From Pleodorina starrii (Eukaryota; Chlorophyta; Chlorophyceae; Chlamydomonadales; Volvocaceae), in the NCBI GenBank assembly GCA_030267565.1, contig BRXU01000018.1, forward strand, positions 2,600,901-2,664,900: a DNA stretch of 64,000 nucleotides. The letters run 5' to 3'. The notes under the pieces were generated by a model that searched no databases, was not told where the DNA came from, and was given only the letters and a program-made list of their open reading frames with translations. Below are positions 27,716 through 40,098 of the stretch, one piece after another; the first letter of the stretch is position 1, and each line of letters opens with the position of its first letter. The position numbers and the translations under genes were made by a program.

Positions 27716-30700
27716 TGGGGGGCTATGAGGGGCCCTGGGAGCGCCTGGGGGGGGGCCTGGGGGGCCCTGGGAGGATCTTGAGGGGCTTCTTGAGTCCTGG
27801 AGAGGCTTAGTGGGGCCTAAGCGGGACTGGAGAGCGCTTGGGGGGGCCTTGGGGGGATCTCGGGGGGCCCTGGGGGGCCTTTAGGGACCTGCACGGGCTT
27901 GGGGGGCTCTGGGAGGCCTTTTGGGGGCCCCGCGGGACCCGGGAAGGCCATGGGGGCCCTTTTTTTTTTCCTGCGAGGGACGTTACAAGGACTGGGCCCT
28001 GGGCTTTGAGGGGCCCTGGGAGCGCCTGGGGGGGGCCTGGGGGGCCCTGGGAGGATCTTGAGGGGCTTCTTGAGTCCTGGAGAGGCTTAGTGGGGCCTAA
28101 GCGGGACTGGAGAGCGCCTGGGGGGGCCTTGGGGGGATCTCGGGGGGCCCTGGGGGGCCTTTAGGGACCTGCACGGGCCTGGGGGGCTTTTGGAGGCCTT
28201 TGGGGGGCCCCGCGGGACCCGGGAAGCCCATGGGGGGCCCTGGGAGCGCCTGGGGGGGGGGCCTGGGGGGCCCTGGGAGGATCTTGAGGGGCTTCTTGAG
28301 TCCTGGAGAGGCTTAGTGGGGCCTAAGCGGGACTGGAGAGCGCCTGGGGGGGCCTTGGGGGGATCTCGGGGGGCCCTGGGGGGCCTTTAGGGACCTGCAC
28401 GGGCCTGGGGGGCTTTTGGAGGCCTTTGGGGGCCCCGCGGGACCCGGGAGGGCCATGGTGGGCTTTGAGGAGCCCTGGGAGCGCCAGGGGGAGGCCTGGG
28501 GGGCCCTGGGAGGATCTTTAGGGGCTTGTTGAGTCCTGGAGAGGCTTAGTGGGGCCTAAGCGGGACTGGAGAGCGCCTGGGGGGGCCTTGGGGGGATCTC
28601 GGGGGGCCCTGGGGGGCCTTTAGGGACCTGCACGGGCCTGGGGGGCTTTTGGAGGCCTTTGAGGGGCCCCGCGGGACCCGGGAAGGCCATGGGAGGCTAT
28701 GAGGGGCCCTGGGAGCGCCTGGGGGGGGCCTGGGGGGCCCTGGGAGGATCTTGAGGGGCTTCTTGAGTCCTGGAGAGGCTTAGTGGGGCCTAAGCGGGAC
28801 TGGAGAGCGCCTGGGGGGGCCTTGGGGGGATCTCGGGGGGCCCTGGGGGGCCTTTAGGAACCTGCACGGGCCTGGGGGGCTTTTGGAGGCCTTTGAGGGG
28901 CCCCGCGGGACCCGGGAAGGCCATGGGAGGCTATGAGGGGCCCTGGGAGCGCCTGGGGGGGGCCTGGGGGGCCCTGGGAGGATCTTGAGGGGCTTGTTGA
29001 GTCCTGGAGAGGCTTAGTGGGGCCTAAGCGGGACTGGAGAGCGCCTGGGGGGGCCTTGGGGGGATCTCGGGGGGCCCTGGGGGGCCTTTAGGGACCTACA
29101 CGGGCCTGGGGGGCTTTTGGAGGCCTTTGAGGGGCCCCGCGTGACCCGGGAAGGCCATGGGAGGCTATGAGGGGCCCTGGGAGCGCCTGGGGGGGGGGCC
29201 TGGGGGGCCCTGGGAGGATCATAAGGGGCTTGTTGAGTCCTGGAGAGGCTTCGTGGGTCCTAAGCGAGCCTGAAGAGCGCCTGGGGGGGCCTTGGGGGGA
29301 ATCTCGGGGGGCCCTGGGGGGCCTTTAGGGACCTGCACGGGCCTGGGGGGCTTTTGGTGGCCTTTGAGGGGCCCCGCGGGACCCGGGAAGGCCATGGGGG
29401 GCTATGAGGGGCCCTGGGAATGCCTTGGGGGGGGGCCTGGGGGGCCCTGGGAGGATCTTGAGGGGCTTGTTGAGTCCTGGAGAGGCTTAATGGGGCCTAA
29501 GCGGGACTGGAGAGCGCCTGGGGGGGCCTTGGGGGGATCTCGGGGGGCCCTGGGGGGCCTTTAGGGACCTGCACGGGCCTGGGGGGCTTTTGGAGGCCTT
29601 TGGGGGGCCCCGCGGGACCCGGGAAGCCCATGGGGGGCCCTGGGAGCGCCTGGGGGGGGGCCTGGGGGGCCCTGGGAGGATCTTGAGGGGCTTCTTGAGT
29701 CCTGGAGAGGCTTAGTGGGGCCTAAGCGGGACTGGAGAGCGCCTGGGGGGGCCTTGGGGGGATCTCGGGGGGCCCTGGGGGGCCTTTAGGGACCTGCACG
29801 GGCCTGGGGGGCTTTTGGAGGCCTTTGGGGGCCCCGCGGGACCCGGGAGGGCCATGGTGGGCTTTGAGGAGCCCTGGGAGCGCCTGGGGGAGGCCTGGGG
29901 GGCCCTGGGAGGATCTTTAGGGGCTTGTTGAGTCCTGGAGAGGCTTAGTGGGGCCTAAGCGGGACTGGAGAGCGCCTGGGGGGGCCTTGGGGGATCTCGG
30001 GGGGCCCTGGGGGGCCTTTAGGGACCTGCACGGGCCTGGGGGGCTTTTGGAGGCCTTTGGGGGCCCCGCGGGACCCGGGAGGGCCATGGTGGGCTTTGAG
30101 GAGCCCTGGGAGCGCCTGGGGGAGGCCTGGGGGGCCCTGGGAGGATCTTGAGGGGCTTGTTGAGTCCTGGAGAGGCTTAGTGGGGCCTAAGCGGGACTGG
30201 AGAGCGCCTGGGGGGGCCTTGGGGGGAACAACGGGGGCCCCTGGGGGCCATTTGGGACCGGCACGGGCCCGGGGGGTTTTGGGGCCTTTGAGGGGCCCCG
30301 CGGGACCCGGGAAGGCCATGGTGGGCTTTGAGGAGCCCTGGGAGCGCCTGGGGGAGGCCTGGGGGCCCTGGGAGGATCTTTAGGGGCTTGTTGAGTCCTG
30401 GAGAGGCTTAGTGGGGCCTAAGCGGGACTGGAGAGCGCCTGGGGGGGCCTTGGGGGGATCTCGGGGGGCCCTGGGGGGCCTTTAGGGACCTGCACGGGCC
30501 TGGGGGGCTTTTGGTGGCCTTTGAGGGGCCCCGCGGGACCCGGGAAGGCCATGGGGGGCTATGAGGGGCCCTGGGAATGCCTTGGGGGGGGGCCTGGGGG
30601 CCCTGGGAGGATCTTGAGGGGCTTGTTGAGTCCTGGAGAGGCTTAGTGGGGCCTAAGCGGGACTGGAGAGCGCCTGGGGGGGCCTTGGGGGGATCTCGGG

Positions 30701-32655
30701 GGGCCCTGGGGGGCCTTTAGGGACCTGCACGGGCCTGGGGGGCTTTTGGAGGCCTTTGGGGGGCCCCGCGGGACCCGGGAAGCCCATGGGGGGCCCTGGG
30801 AGCGCCTGGGGGGGGGGCCTGGGGGGCCCTGGGAGGATCTTGAGGGGCTTCTTGAGTCCTGGAGAGGCTTAGTGGGGCCTAAGCGGGACTGGAGAGCGCC
30901 TGGGGGGGCCTTGGGGGGATCTCGGGGGGCCCTGGGGGGCCTTTAGGGACCTGCACGGGCCTGGGGGGCTTTTGGAGGCCTTTGGGGGGCCCCGCGGGAC
31001 CCGGGAAGCCCATGGGGGGCCCTGGGAGCGCCTGGGGGGGGGGCCTGGGGGGCCCTGGGAGGATCTTGAGGGGCTTCTTGAGTCCTGGAGAGGCTTAGTG
31101 GGGCCTAAGCGGGACTGGAGAGCGCCTGGGGGGGCCTTGGGGGGATCTCGGGGGGCCCTGGGGGGCCTTTAGGGACCTGCACGGGCCTGGGGGGCTTTTG
31201 GAGGCCTTTGGGGGCCCCGCGGGACCCGGGAGGGCCATGGTGGGCTTTGAGGAGCCCTGGGAGCGCCTGGGGGAGGCCTGGGGGGCCCTGGGAGGATCTT
31301 GAGGGGCTTGTTGAATCCTGGAGAGGCTTAGTGGGGCCTAAGCGGGACTGGAGAGCGCCTGGGGGGGCCTTGGGGGGATCTCGGGGGGCCCTGGGGGGCC
31401 TTTAGGGACCTGCACGGGCCTGGGGGGCTTTTGGAGGCCTTTGAGGGGCCCCGCGGGACCCGGGAAGGCCATGGGAGGCTATGAGGGGCCCTGGGAGCGC
31501 CTGGGGGGGGCCTGGGGGGCCCTGGGAGGATCTTGAGGGGCTTGTTGAGTCCTGGAGAGGCTTAGTGGGGCCTAAGCGGGACTGGAGAGCGCCTGGGGGG
31601 GCCTTGGGGGGATCTCGGGGGGCCCTGGGGGGCCTTTAGGGACCTGCACGGGCCTGGGGGGCTTTTGGAGGCCTTTGAGGGGCCCCGCGGGACCCGGGAA
31701 GGCCATGGGAGGCTATGAGGGGCCCTGGGAGCGCCTGGGGGGGGGCCTGGGGGGCCCTGGGAGGATCTTGAGGGGCTTGTTGAGTCCTGGAGAGGCTTCG
31801 TGGGTCCTAAGCGAGCCTGAAGAGCGCCTGGGGGGGCCTTGGGGGGAATCTCGGGGGGCCCTGGGGGGCTTTTAGGGACCTGCACGGGCCTGGGGGGCTC
31901 TGGGAGGCCTTTGGGGGGCCCCACGGGACCCGGGAAGGCCATGGGGGGTTATGAGGGGCCCTGGGAGCGCCTGGGGGAGGCCCGGGGGGCCCTGGGAGGA
32001 TCTTGAGGGGCTTGTTGAGTCCTGGAGAGGCTTAGTGGGGCCTAAGCGGGACTGGAGAGCGCCTGGGGGGGCCTTGGGGGGATCTCGGGGGGCCCTGGGG
32101 GGCCTTTAGGGACCTGCACAGGCCTGGGGGGCTTTTGGAGGCCTTTGGGGGGCCCCGCGGGACCCGGGAAGGCCATCGTGGGCTTTGAGGGGCCCTGGGA
32201 GCGCCTGGGGGAGGCCCGGGGGGCCCTGGGAGGATCTTGAGGGGCTTGTTGAGTCCTGGAGAGGCTTAGTGGGGCCTAAGCGGGACTGGAGAGCGCCTGG
32301 GGGGGCCTTGGGGGGATCTCGGGGGGCCCTGGGGGGCCTTTAGGGACCTGCACAGGCCTGGGGGGCTTTTGGAGGCCTTTGGGGGCCCCGCGGGACCCGG
32401 GAAGGCCATGGGGGGCTATGAGGGGCCCTGGGAGGCCGCCTTGGGGCGTGGCCTGGGGGGCCCTGGGAGGATCTTGAGGGGCTTGTTGAGTCCTGGAGAG
32501 GCTTAGTGGGGCCTAAGCGGGACTGGAGAGCGCCTGGGGGGGCCTTGGGGGGATCTCGGGGGGCCCTGGGGGGCCTTTAGGGACCTGCACCGGGCTTGGG
32601 GGGCTCTGGGAGGCCTTTGGGGGGCCCCGCGGGACTCGGGAAGGCCATGGGGCCC
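27716..32655 (+). repeat. G-rich satellite array, third block
   Basis: Ordinary monomers, interrupted only by the E micro-insertion at 27960. The block from about 29.3 kb repeats the monomer order of 20.4-23.7 kb at a displacement of about 8950 bp; for example TTGAATCC lies at 22363 and 31313. One monomer near 30230 has a short corrupted stretch (GGGAACAACGGGGG in place of GGGAATCTCGGGGG). Confidence 0.95.
27960..27993 (-). mobile_element. Element E micro-insertion (copy 2)
   Basis: T-run, then CCTGCGAGGGACGTTACAAGGACT, in the same GGGCCC context as the copy at 23706. The extra C after the T-run is shared with the copies at 36930 and 47730, which sit at the equivalent place in the larger repeat. 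Confidence 0.7.
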
Positions 32656-32686
32656 TTTTTTTTCTGCGAGGGACGTTACAAGGACT
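32656..32686 (-). mobile_element. Element E micro-insertion (copy 3)
   Basis: Exact counterpart of 23706-23736, displaced by 8950 bp as part of the duplicated cluster. Confidence 0.7.
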
Positions 32687-32692
32687 GGGCCC

Positions 32693-32950
32693 TTTTTTTT
32701 TTTTTTTGAATTCCGGAGGAACCCGGACCTCGGGACATGGGACACCACATGTTGTCTGGCGGCTCCACTGATGCTGCCACTTCTGCTGAGTAGCTAGCGT
32801 GCCAGGCTTCTGGGCGACTCCACGGGCCAGCTGGACGGTGCTGAGGACTGTATGATGAGTCTTGTAAACCTCCGGACAGGACAAGGACAGGGGTGGGCAC
32901 CCTCCTTTCTCATCACACCCCGGGTAATGGTCACTGAACTGACCGGTTTC
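32693..32950 (-). mobile_element. Element X, retroposed 3' end (copy 3)
   Basis: Counterpart of the X copy at 23743, with a shorter T-run and small indels (ACCCGGACCTCGGG, GGTCACTGAACTGACCGG). Confidence 0.65.
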
Positions 32951-33111
32951 CCTGGGCTTTGAGGGGCCCTGGGAGCGCCTGGGGGGGCCTGGGGGGCCCT
33001 GGGAGGATCTTGAGGGGCTTCTTGAGTCCTGGAGAGGCTTAGTGGGGCCTAAGCGGGACTGGCGAGCGCCGGGGGGGGCCTTGGGGGGATCTCGGGGGGC
33101 CCTGGGGGGCC
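32951..33111 (+). repeat. Satellite fragment between X copies
   Basis: Counterpart of 23997-24157 with several A-to-C and T-to-G changes (GGCGAGCGCCGGGG for GGAGAGCGCCTGGG). Confidence 0.9.
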
Positions 33112-33336
33112 TTTTTTTTTTTAATTCCGGAGGAACCCGGCACTCGGGACATGGGACACATATGTTGTCTGGCGGCTCCACTGATGCTGCCACTTCTGCT
33201 GAGTAGCTAGCGTGCCAGGCTTCTGGGCGACTCCACGGGCCAGCTGGACGGTGCTGAGGACTGTATGATGTGTCTTGTAAACCTCCGGACAGGACAAGGA
33301 CAGGGGTGGGCACCCTCCTTTCTCATCACACCTCGA
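33112..33336 (-). mobile_element. Element X, retroposed 3' end (copy 4)
   Basis: Counterpart of the X copy at 24158, with a T-run and then AATTCCGGAGGAACCCGGC. It runs on into the LINE-like fragment at the same junction (CACACCTCGAGGCGCCCC). Confidence 0.65.
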
Positions 33337-33582
33337 GGCGCCCCCGGCCCAACGCGCCTCCTCATGGCCAGTGGAATACCAGCTGCTGGGGCTTTGGGAC
33401 TCGGTCCAGTGCCAGGGCCTGCACCCACCCCCGGGCACGTGCGCTCCTTCATTGTCGCTGCTCTGGGCCAACTGCAGCAGGCCCGAACCCAAATCGCCCG
33501 CCACGACGGCCGCCCCTCCCGACGGGCGGCGCGTGGCGCGCAGCCATAAGGACCGACGGGACCGCGCCCACCTTCATGCTCC
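33337..33582 (+). pseudogene. LINE-like coding fragment, truncated (second copy)
   Basis: Counterpart of 24382-24629. The WPVEYQLLGLWDSVQC frame is kept for the first 19 codons, then a lost C in CTGCACCCACCCC shifts it relative to the first copy. Bounded on the right by the E T-run. Confidence 0.45.
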
Positions 33583-34162
33583 TTTTTTTTTTTCTGCGAG
33601 GACGTTTACAAGGACTGGGAAAGCGAAGCCCAACGGCAAGCCGAGCAAGACCGCAGCCAACAGCCTGGCAAGAAGCCAAAAAACCACCGCAAGGAGCCAA
33701 GGAGAGAGAAAAAGCCAAGCAACGCCTAAACTCGCAGACAGGACAGGGACAGGGACGGGGGCAGCAAGGGGCCAGGAGCCACTGCTGCACGGGCGGCACA
33801 CACCGGCCACCCCTACCTCCAAGACACCGAGGAGGAGGGAACTGAAACCAACACCTGGGCCCAACACCAGGTCCAAACCCCAGGGCCCAACACCAGGGCC
33901 AACACCACTGCCCAACACCAGGGCCAACACCACAGCCCAACACCAGGGCCCAACACCAGGGCCCAAAACCAGAGCCAACACCACGGGCCCAACACCAGGG
34001 CCAAACCACGGCCCAACACCCGGGCCAGCACCACGGACCAACAACAGGCCCGTCACCGAGACAAGCCCCAGGGATGGGCAAAGGCCCCAACAGCGACCAC
34101 AGCGACAACACAACCACAACCTGCACAACCTCAACAGCCAAGGGGCGAACCCTACACCCTGG
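33583..34162 (-). mobile_element. Element E, left arm of palindrome (copy 2)
   Basis: Counterpart of 24630-25215. The arm proper is 569 bp and carries many small indels (CTGCGAGGACGTTTACAAGG, CCCAACGGCAAGCC, AACAACAGGCCCG) that the other two copies lack, pointing to poor local consensus or decay. Confidence 0.7.
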
Positions 34163-35267
34163 ATGCCTTCGAAGCCTCCTGGGCGCATGAAGGCATCCTC
34201 TGCTCCGTGCAGCGGGTGGCTGGCAGCAGCCCGCGTCTGCAGGTTCATCTGTCCCGGGTGGCCCCGGTCCCAGCACCACAGGCACCCGCCGGGGGCGCCC
34301 AGGCAGCACAGCAGGTCTCCCCATCCGGGGTAGCCAGCCAGCCAGGCAGCAGCTCAGCTGACAGGGCAGCCGGGGCCGTCGTGAGCGGGGTGTTGGGAGT
34401 GGGGGATCTCGGTGTCTGAGGTCCTTAGGGTGCGAGGGGCCTCGAGGGTGGGGGGAGTGCGGTGCGGGTTGCCTAGGGAGGGGGGTGCGGTGCGGGGCTT
34501 GCTGTGGGTGGGGCCGGAGGGGTCTTGGGGGTCGGGGGAGCTTAGGAGCAGGGTTGGTGTGGTGCAGGCTGCCGCGGGAGGCAGGTGCGGTTCGGAGGCT
34601 GCTGTCTTGAGGGGTCGCCCCCTGTGTGGGGTCTGTGGGTGTTTTGTCGCTGGCGCTCTCGTGCCTTGGTCTCTGACCCGGCGGTGCTGCCCCTGCGGCC
34701 TGGAGGGGGGGGTTCTTGGGAGTGGGGTGCGTGTGGCGCCGGGGGGTCTGGGGAGGGTTTCGGGGGGGGACTGGGGAGGGGCGGGGGGGCTTCGGTGCAG
34801 GGTTGGTGTGGTGCAGGCCGCCGTGGGAGGCGGAGGCAGGTGCGGTTCGGGGGTCGCCCCCAGGGTGGGGTCTGCGGGTGTCTTGTCGCCGGCGCGCTTG
34901 TGCCCTGGCTTCCAGCCAGGCAGTGTTGCCCCTGCTGCGCCCGTGGGGGTTCTTGGGAGCCGGGGGGACGTGGGAGTGAGGTTCCTGCGGTGCGGGGTGT
35001 CTTGGGAGGGAGGTGTGTCTTCGGGCCTGCTGTCTTGCGGGGACGCCCCCAGGGTGGGGTCGGTTGTTGTTTGTCTCCGGTGCACTTGTGTGGCACCGTC
35101 CCTGCGGCTTTTGTGGCTCTGGGAGGCGGTTTCGGTGGTGCGGGGTTCTCTTCGGGCGTGCTGTGGGTTTTCTGTTTTCTCTGGTGCTCCCCGGTGGGGG
35201 GGGGCTCGTTTGCCCTGGTTCGCTGCGGCGGTTGCCCGGTTTTGTTTGTTGTTCCTGTTGCTGTCGC
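34163..35267. mobile_element. Core of the E palindrome (copy 2)
   Basis: Counterpart of 25216-26313, with the same DAFEASWAHEGILC reading at its left end and the same three internal G/T-rich repeats. It differs by small indels such as GGCGGAGGCAGG. Confidence 0.6.
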
Positions 35268-35859
35268 CCAGGGTGTAGGGTTCGCCCCTTGGCTGTTGAG
35301 GTTGTGCAGGTTGTGGTGTGGTTGTGTTGTCGCTGTGGTCGCTGTTGGGGCCTTTGCCCATCCCTGGGGCTTGTCTCCGGTGACGGGCCCTGTTGTTGGT
35401 CCGTGGTGCTGGCCCGGGTGTTGGGCCGTGGTTTTGGCCCTGGTGTTGGGCCGTGGTGTTGGCTCTGGTTTTGGGCCCTGGTGTTGGGCCCTGGTGTTGG
35501 GCTGTGGGGTTGGCCCTGGTGTTGGGCCGTGGTGTTGGCCCTGGTGTTGGGCCCTGGGGTTTGGCCCTGGTGTTGGGCCCTGGTGTTGGTTTCAGTTCCC
35601 TCCTCGGTGTCTTGGAGGTAGGGGTGGCCGTGTGTGCCGCCCGTGCAGCAGTGGCTCCTGGCCCCTTGCTGCCCCCGTCCCTGTCCCTGTCCTGTCTGCG
35701 AGTTTAGGCGTTGCTTGGCTTTTTCTCTCTCCTTGGCTCCTTGCGGTGGTTTTTTGGGCTTCTTGCCAGGCTGTTGCGGCTTGCCGGTCTTACTCGGCCT
35801 TGCCCGTTGGGCTTCCTTTCGCTTCCCAGTCCTTGTAACGTCCCTCGCAGAAAAAAAAA
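35268..35859 (+). mobile_element. Element E, right arm of palindrome (copy 2)
   Basis: Counterpart of 26314-26895, with a few insertions (GTGGTGTGGTTG, GCTTCCTTTCGCTTCC), ending CCCTCGCAG plus nine A. Confidence 0.72.
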
Positions 35860-35967
35860 TGGTCACTGACCGGTTTCGATCCCCGGGATCCCGGGGGAAT
35901 TGCAAGGTTTCCCTGTTGCCGGCCAATGTACCATTGCCTACTTCTGTGGGGCGCAGGTAAGTTGTGG
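35860..35967 (+). other. Exon-like segment with consensus splice donor (copy 2)
   Basis: Counterpart of 26896-27003, with GCGCAG/GTAAGTTGTGG (GT at 35957). The donor consensus is intact. Confidence 0.35.
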
Positions 35968-36039
35968 AGGGACCTGCACGGGCCTGGGGGGCTTTGGAGG
36001 CCTTTGGGGGGCCCCGCGGGACCCGGGAAGCCCATGGGG
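35968..36039 (+). repeat. Satellite fragment
   Basis: Short piece of monomer between the exon-like segment and the direct E arm, as at 27004-27077. Confidence 0.9.
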
Positions 36040-36684
36040 ACGGTTGCCCGTTGTGACGGTTTGCCCGGTTTTGTTTGTTGTTCCTGTTGCTGTCGCCCAG
36101 GGTGTAGGGTTCGCCCCTTGGCTGTTGAGGTTGTGCAGGTTGTGGTTGTGTTGACGCTGTGGTCGTTGTTGGGGGCCTTGCCCATCCCTGGGGTTTGTCC
36201 CGGGGGTCGGGCCCTGTTGTTGGTCCGGGGTGCTGGCCCGGGGGTTGGGCCGTGGTTTTGGCCCTGGTGTTGGGCCGGGGGGTTGGCGCTGGTTTTGTTT
36301 TGGGCCCTGGGTGTTGGGCCCTGGTGTTGGGCTGTGGGGTTGGCCCTGGTGTTGGGCCGTGGTGTTGGCCCTGGTGTTGGGCCCTGGGGTTTGGCCCTGG
36401 TGTTGGGCCCTGGTGTTGGGTTCGGTTCCCTCCTCGGTGTCTTGGAGGTAGGGGTGGCCGTGTGTGCCGCCCGTGCAGCAGTGGCTCCTGGCCTCTTGCT
36501 GCCCCCGTCCCTGTCCCTGTCCTGTCTGCGAGTTTAGGTGTTGCTTGGCTTTTTCTCTCTCCTCGGCTCCTTGTGGTGGTTTTTTGGGCTTCTTGCCAGG
36601 CTGTTGTGGCTTGCCGGTCTTGCTCGGCTTGCCCGTTGGGCTTCGCTTTCCCAGTCCTTGTACCGGCCCTCCCACAAAAAAAAA
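36040..36684 (+). mobile_element. Element E, direct third arm copy (copy 2)
   Basis: Counterpart of 27078-27715 but visibly corrupted: GTCCCGGGGGTCGGG for GTCCCCGGTGACGGG, and a terminal TACCGGCCCTCCCAC for TAACGTCCCTCGCAG. Several changes are T-to-G or A-to-C in G/C-rich context. Confidence 0.68.
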
Positions 36685-36929
36685 GGGGGGGCTAGGCGGG
36701 GCCCGGGGAGCGCCTGGGGGGGGGCCTGGGGGGCCCTGGGAGGATCTTGAGGGGCTTCTTGAGTCCTGGAGAGGCTTAGTGGGGCCTAAGCGGGACTGGA
36801 GAGCGATTGGGGGGGCCTTGGGGGGATCTCGGGGGGCCCTGGGGGCCTTTAGGGACCCTGCACGGGCGTGGGGGGCTCTGGGAGGCCTTTTGGGGGCCCC
36901 GCGGGACCCGGGAAGGCCATAGGGGGCCC

Positions 36930-36964
36930 TTTTTTTTTTTCCTGCGAGGGGACGTTACAAGGAC
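36930..36964 (-). mobile_element. Element E micro-insertion (copy 4)
   Basis: T-run, then CCTGCGAGGGGACGTTACAA; counterpart of 27960-27993, with an added G and lost bases at the right end (GGACGGGCCC). Confidence 0.65.
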
Positions 36965-38625
36965 GGGCCCTGGGCTTTGAGGGTCCCTGGGAGCGCCTGG
37001 GGGGGGCCCTGGGGGGCCCTGGAGATCTTGAGGGGCTCTTGAGTCCTGAGAGGCTTAGTGGGGCCTAAGCGGGACTGAGAGCGCCTGGGGGGGCCTTGGG
37101 GGGATCTCGGGGGGCCCTGGGGGGCCGTTAGGGACCTGCACGGGCCTGGGGGGCGGTTGGAGGCCTGTGGGGGGCCCCGGGGGTCCCGGGGAGGCCAGGG
37201 GGGGCCTGGAGGGGCCCTGGGAGCGCCGGGGGGGGGCCTGGGGGGCCCTGGGAGGATCTTGAGGGGCTTCTTGAGTCCTGGAGAGAGAGGCTTAGTGGGG
37301 CCTAAGCGGGACTGGGAGAGCGCCTGGGGGGGCCTTGGGGGATCTCGGGGGGCCCTGGGGGGCCTTTAGGGACCTGCACGGGCCTGGGGGGCTTTTGGAG
37401 GCCTTTGGGGGCCCCGCGGGACCCGGGAGGGCCATGGTGGGCTTTGAGGAGCCCTGGGAGCGCCAGGGGGAGGCCTGGGGGGCCCTGGGAGGATCTTTAG
37501 GGGCTTGTTGAGTCCTGGAGAGGCTTAGTGGGGCCTAAGCGGGACTGGAGAGCGCCTGGGGGGGGCCTGGGGGGCCCTGGGGGGGCCCTGGGGGCCTTTA
37601 GGGACCTGCACGGGCCTGGGGGGCTTTTGGAGGCCTTTGAGGGCCCCCCCGGGCCCCGGGAAGGCCATGGGAGGCTATGAGGGGCCCTGGGAGCGCCTGG
37701 GGGGGGCCTGGGGGGCCCTGGGAGGATCTTGAGGGGCTTCTTGAGTCCTGGAGAGGCTTAGTGGGGGCCTAAGCGGGACGGGACTGGAGAGCGCCTGGGG
37801 GGGCCTTGGGGGGATCTCGGGGGGCCCTGGGGGGCCTTTAGGAACCTGCACGGGCCTGGGGGGCTTTTGGAGGCCTTTGAGGGGCCCCGCGTGACCCGGG
37901 AAGGCCATGGGAGGCTATGAGGGGCCCTGGGAGCGCCTGGGGGGGGGGCCGGGGGGGCCCTGGGAGGATCTTGAGGGGCTTGTTGAGTCCTGGAGAGGCT
38001 TAGTGGGGCCTAAGCGGGACTGGAGAGCGCCTGGGGGGGCCTTGGGGGGATCTCGGGGGGCCCTGGGGGGCCTTTAGGGACCTACACGGGCCTGGGGGGC
38101 TTTTGGAGGCCTTTGAGGGGCCCCGCGTGACCCGGGAAGGCCATGGGAGGCTATGAGGGGCCCTGGGAGCGCCTGGGGGGGGGGCCTGGGGGGCCCTGGG
38201 AGGATCATAAGGGGCTTGTTGAGTCCTGGAGAGGCTTCGTGGGTCCTAAGCGAGCCTGAAGAGCGCCTGGGGGGGCCTTGGGGGGAATCTCGGGGGGCCC
38301 TGGGGGGCCTTTAGGGACCTGCACGGGCCTGGGGGGCTTTTGGTGGCCTTGGGGGGGCCCCGCGGGACCCGGGAAGGCCCTGGGTGGCTATGCGGGGCCC
38401 GGGGCGCGCCGGGGGGGGGGGCCTGGGGGGCCCTGGGAGGATCTTAAGGGGCTTGTTGAGTCCTGGAGAGGCTTCGTGGGTCCTAAGCGAGCCTGAAGAG
38501 CGCCTGGGGGGGCCTTGGGGGGATCTCGGGGGGCCCTGGGGGGCCTTTAGGGACCTGCACGGGCTTGGGGGGCTCTGGGAGGCCTTTTGGGGGCCCCGCG
38601 GGACCCGGGAAGGCCATGGGGGCCC

Positions 38626-38657
38626 TTTTTTTTTCTGCGAGGGACGTTACAAGGACT
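38626..38657 (-). mobile_element. Element E micro-insertion (copy 5)
   Basis: Nine T, then CTGCGAGGGACGTTACAAGG, flanked by GGGCCC on both sides and followed directly by TGGGCTTTGAGG. This is the intact site without element X. Confidence 0.7.
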
Positions 38658-40066
38658 GGGCCCTGGGCTTTGAGGGGCCCTGGGAGCGCCTGGGGGGGGC
38701 CTGGGGGGCCCTGGGAGGATCTTGAGGGGCTTCTTGAGTCCTGGAGAGGCTTGGTGGGGCCTAAGCGGGACTGGAGAGCGCCTGGGGGGGGCCTTGGGGG
38801 GATGTCGGGGGGCCCTGGGGGGCCTTTAGGGACCTGCACGGGCCTGGGGGGCTTTTGGAGGCCTTTGAGGGGCCCCGCGGGACCCGGGAAGGCCATGGGA
38901 GGCTATGAGGGGCCCTGGGAGCGCCTGGGGGGGGGCCTGGGGGGCCCTGGGAGGATCTTGAGGGGCTTCTTGAGTCCTGGAGAGGCTTAGTGGGGCCTAA
39001 GCGGGACTGGAGAGCGCCTGGGGGGGCCTTGGGGGGATCTCGGGGGGCCCTGGGGGGCCTTTAGGGACCTGCACGGGCCTGGGGGGCTTTTGGAGGCCTT
39101 TGGGGGGCCCCGCGGGACCCGGGAAGCCCATGGGGGGCTATGAGGGGCCCTGGGAGCGCCTGAGGGGGGGCCTGGGGGGCCTTGGGAGGATCTTGAGGGG
39201 CTTCTTGAGTCCTGGAGAGGCTTAGTGGGGCCTAAGCGGGACTGGAGAGCGCCTGGGGGGGCCTTGGGGGGATCTCGGGGGGCCCTGGGGGGCCTTTAGG
39301 GACCTGCACGGGCCTGGGGGGCTCTGGGAGGCCTTTTGGGGGCCCCGCGGGACCCGGGATGGCCATGGTGGGCTTTGAGGAGCCCTGGGAGGCCTGGGGG
39401 GCCCTGGGAGGATCTTTAGGGGCTTGTTGAGTCCTGGAGAGGCTTAGTGGGGCCTAAGCGGGACTGGAGAGCGCCTGGGGGGTCTTGGGGGGATCTCGGG
39501 GGGCCCTGGGGGGCCTTTAGGGACCTGCACGGGCCTGGGGGGCTTTTGAAGGCCTTTGGGGGGCCCCGCGGGACCCGGGAAGGCCATGGGAGGCTATGAG
39601 GGGCCCTGGGAGCGCCTGGGGGGGGGCCTGGGGGGCCCTGGGAGGATCTTGAGGGGCTTGTTGAGTCCTGGAGAGGCTTAGTGGGGCCTAAGCGGGACTG
39701 GAGAGCGCCTGGGGGGGCCTTTGGGGGATCTCGGGGGGCCCTGGGGGGCCTTTAGGGACCTGCACAGGCCTGGGGGGCTTTTGGAGGCCTTTTGGGGGCC
39801 CCGCGGGACCCGGGAAGGCCATGGGGGGCTATGAGGGGCCCTGGGAATGCCTTGGGAGGGGGCCTGGGGGGCCCTGGGAGGATCTTGAGGGGCTTGTTGA
39901 GTCCTGGAGAGGCTTAGTGGGGCCTAAGCGGGACTGGAGAGCGCCTGGGGGGGCCTTGGGGGGATCTCGGGGGGCCCTGGGGGGCCTTTAGGGACCTGCA
40001 CGGGCTTGGGGGGCTCTGGGAGGCCTTTTGGGGGCCCCGCGGGACCCGGGAAGGCCATGGGGGCCC

Positions 40067-40098
40067 TTTTTTTTTCTGCGAGGGACGTTACAAGGACT
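40067..40098 (-). mobile_element. Element E micro-insertion (copy 6)
   Basis: Same structure as the copy at 38626, about 1.44 kb downstream, consistent with a further local duplication of monomer blocks. Confidence 0.7.
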
